The notes beneath the pieces were generated by a model that was not told the origin of the DNA, did no database searches, and was given only the letters and a program-made list of their open reading frames with translations. The position numbers were made by a program, and so were the translations under genes. Source: Candidatus Atribacter alterifermentans (GTDB taxonomy: Bacteria; Atribacterota; Atribacteria; Atribacterales; Atribacteraceae). Taken from it: 5,274 nucleotides of DNA. The stretch is from the NCBI GenBank assembly GCA_012517635.1, contig JAAYUP010000254.1:1-5274 (forward strand). The letters are read 5' to 3'. Positions 4,734-5,274 of the stretch are shown piece by piece (within the stretch, counting starts at the first letter, position 1; each line of letters opens with the position of its first letter).

Positions 4734-5274
4734 ATGAAAGTGTTGGTTACCGATCGACGACATGCTTCAGTTGCAGAAGAAAGAAAGGTATTTGAACCAA
4801 TGGGCGTAGAAGTTATCGATCAGTTTTGCGAGAGTGAAGAAGATTTAATTCAAAATGGGAAAGGAGTAATCGGCTTTTTAGTTTCATATGCACATATCAC
4901 TGAAAAAGTCATGAAAGCCTTACCAGAACTTAAAATAATTGTTAAATATGGAGTAGGAGTTGATAACATTGATTTGAATGCCGCTTCGCGATTGGGTAAA
5001 TATGTAGCAAATGTTCCTGATTACTGCACAGAGGAAGTAGCTCTTCAAGCCCTTTCTCTTTTGCTCACTGGCGTTAGAAAAACTTGCTTTTTTTCGAACG
5101 AATCAAGAAAAGGTCATTGGATAGAAAATCCAGATAAAGAAATTATTTATAGACTTTCGAAACAAAATCTCGGGTTAATTGGTTTTGGAAGAATTGCTAA
5201 AAAATTGGGTTCATTCATGGAAAACATGGTTCAAACTATTTATTTCTATGATCCATATCTCAAAATCTCACCCG
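4734..5274 (+). CDS. D-isomer-specific 2-hydroxyacid dehydrogenase (phosphoglycerate dehydrogenase-like), 5' part
   Basis: I translated 180 codons, and the frame is open to the right edge of the window, so the gene is incomplete here; members of this family are usually about 310-340 residues. These cytoplasmic enzymes interconvert a 2-hydroxy acid and a 2-oxo acid with NAD(P). The N-terminal catalytic domain begins MKVLVTDRRH and contains the family phrase VKYGVGVDNIDL at 70-81, then NVPDYCTEEVALQALSLLL. Many relatives have D-H or E-H where this protein has LQ. The nucleotide-binding fold begins with LGLIGFGRIAKKL, a GxGxxA motif, and an acidic D follows in FYDPY, which favours NAD over NADP. 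The catalytic Arg, Glu and His lie beyond the window. A 14-base gap places it in the transporter operon, so it probably acts in catabolism of the imported compound. SerA-type phosphoglycerate dehydrogenase is possible, but a sugar-acid or hydroxyacid role fits the context better. Confidence 0.9.
   Translation, partial: MKVLVTDRRHASVAEERKVFEPMGVEVIDQFCESEEDLIQNGKGVIGFLVSYAHITEKVMKALPELKIIVKYGVGVDNIDLNAASRLGKYVANVPDYCTEEVALQALSLLLTGVRKTCFFSNESRKGHWIENPDKEIIYRLSKQNLGLIGFGRIAKKLGSFMENMVQTIYFYDPYLKISP

Overview
The window is AT-rich bacterial DNA carrying the 5' part of a carbohydrate-uptake locus. In order, all on the + strand, it holds: an intergenic stretch packed with GC-rich palindromic repeats (about 1-440); a promoter and an IclR-family regulator gene (577-1371); a roughly 270-base non-coding leader; a CUT1-type sugar ABC importer consisting of a solute-binding protein (1646-2926) and two membrane permeases (2993-3886 and 3883-4719); and the first 180 codons of a D-2-hydroxyacid dehydrogenase (from 4734, running off the right edge). 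No rRNA, tRNA, CRISPR array or transposase gene is visible.

The Shine-Dalgarno sequences are strong AAGGAGG types. The genes are AT-rich and tightly packed, and the intergenic repeats are much richer in GC than the genes. This suits a low-GC anaerobic or thermophilic lineage such as Atribacterota, Thermotogota or a Firmicutes-like group. I cannot assign the organism from sequence alone, and the lineage is a guess.

The likely working model is as follows. The IclR protein senses a small metabolite, probably an acid judging by its pocket residues, and controls its own gene and the transporter. The binding protein captures a sugar or sugar derivative outside the membrane. The two permeases, each with a clear EAA loop, form the channel. 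The ATPase is not in the window and must be encoded downstream or elsewhere. The dehydrogenase, joined to the operon by a 14-base gap with a near-perfect ribosome binding site, probably acts on a 2-hydroxy or 2-oxo acid made from the imported compound. The substrate cannot be named from this window.

I saw no clearly new protein system. The observations most worth a second look are in the non-coding DNA. They are the concentric nested inverted repeat at 103-220, the near-identical 44-base hairpin repeats at 178-221 and 234-277, the 14-bp intercistronic hairpin at 2936-2972 whose 3' arm could alternatively pair with the next gene's ribosome binding site, and the overlapping dyads across the regulator's own start codon. 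The binding-protein start should be placed at 1646, not at the upstream ATG at 1628.
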